The notes below the pieces were generated by a model, which did no database searches, had not been told where the DNA came from, and was given only the letters and a program-made list of their open reading frames with translations. A stretch of 6,058 nucleotides of DNA from an uncultured Sutterella sp. GTDB lineage: Bacteria; Pseudomonadota; Gammaproteobacteria; Burkholderiales; Burkholderiaceae_F. This document shows positions 6,005 to 6,058 of this stretch, piece after piece. The translations under genes were made by a program, and so were the position numbers. The stretch is from positions 1-6,058 of the forward strand of contig USBS01000104.1 of the NCBI GenBank assembly GCA_900552915.1. The letters are read 5' to 3'. Each line of letters starts with the position of its first letter. The stretch's first letter is position 1.

Positions 6005-6058
6005 ACCCAAATTGTGCAGATCTAGATCCGTAACCAAATTTGAGGCCTAACGCAAAAA
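6003..6058 (-). CDS. 3' end of a convergent gene, product unknown (partial)
   Basis: On the minus strand the frame is open from the window edge and reads FALGLKFGYGSRSAQFG before a TAA at 6005-6003. Only 17 residues are visible. The alternating pattern LGLKFGYGS is compatible with a beta strand, but the function cannot be named. The support is indirect: the stop lies 6 bp before the terminator stem, whose stronger T-run is on the minus strand. A short open stretch could arise by chance, and the rest of the gene would be outside the window. Confidence 0.45.
   Translation of the reverse strand, partial: FALGLKFGYGSRSAQFG

Noticed and set aside
6008..6042. Palindrome GATCTAGATC (6019-6028) and CAAATT/AATTTG arms near the right edge
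   Set aside because: The two symmetries have different centres and the arms are short and AT-rich. They fall in the presumed coding end of the convergent gene, so chance is the better explanation.

Overview
The window looks like a stretch of a proteobacterial chromosome of moderate GC. The protein style (GluQRS, a small lipoprotein, a NodD/NahR-like LysR regulator) points to a betaproteobacterium, perhaps a Sutterella-like member of the Burkholderiales. That placement is an impression; no marker in the window proves it. All recognised genes look intact. There is no insertion sequence, CRISPR array or phage gene.

Left part (1-2525). The window opens in the 3' half of a tRNA-Gly(GCC). Next comes gluQ on the + strand, whose product modifies queuosine-containing tRNA-Asp. 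It converges, with a 4-bp gap, on a small lipoprotein gene on the - strand. The likely terminator of the lipoprotein transcript lies inside the last codons of gluQ. Upstream of the lipoprotein, on the same strand, is a histone-deacetylase-family amidohydrolase. It has a complete zinc site, an unusual substitution next to that site, and a TTG start.

Middle (2526-4947). A 169-bp gap holds the HDAC-family gene's leader and a strong - strand terminator. That terminator closes a two-gene - strand operon. The first gene is a nitrilase with a full Glu-Lys-Cys triad. Fifteen bp later, with its own strong ribosome binding site, comes a multi-pass permease of the ion-transporter (GntP/CitMHS-like) type.

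Right part (4948-6058). A divergent LysR-type regulator faces the nitrilase across 100 bp. That gap contains a T-N11-A dyad that is a good candidate operator. The simplest reading is a regulated module in which the LysR protein senses a nitrile or the acid made from it, the permease moves one of these, and the nitrilase releases ammonia and a carboxylate. The substrate cannot be told from the sequence. After lysR lies a hairpin terminator with T-runs on both sides. It is shared with a convergent - strand reading frame that enters from the right edge, of which only the last 17 codons are visible.

The module most worth following up is the nitrilase-permease-LysR unit. I see no sign of a wholly new type of system.
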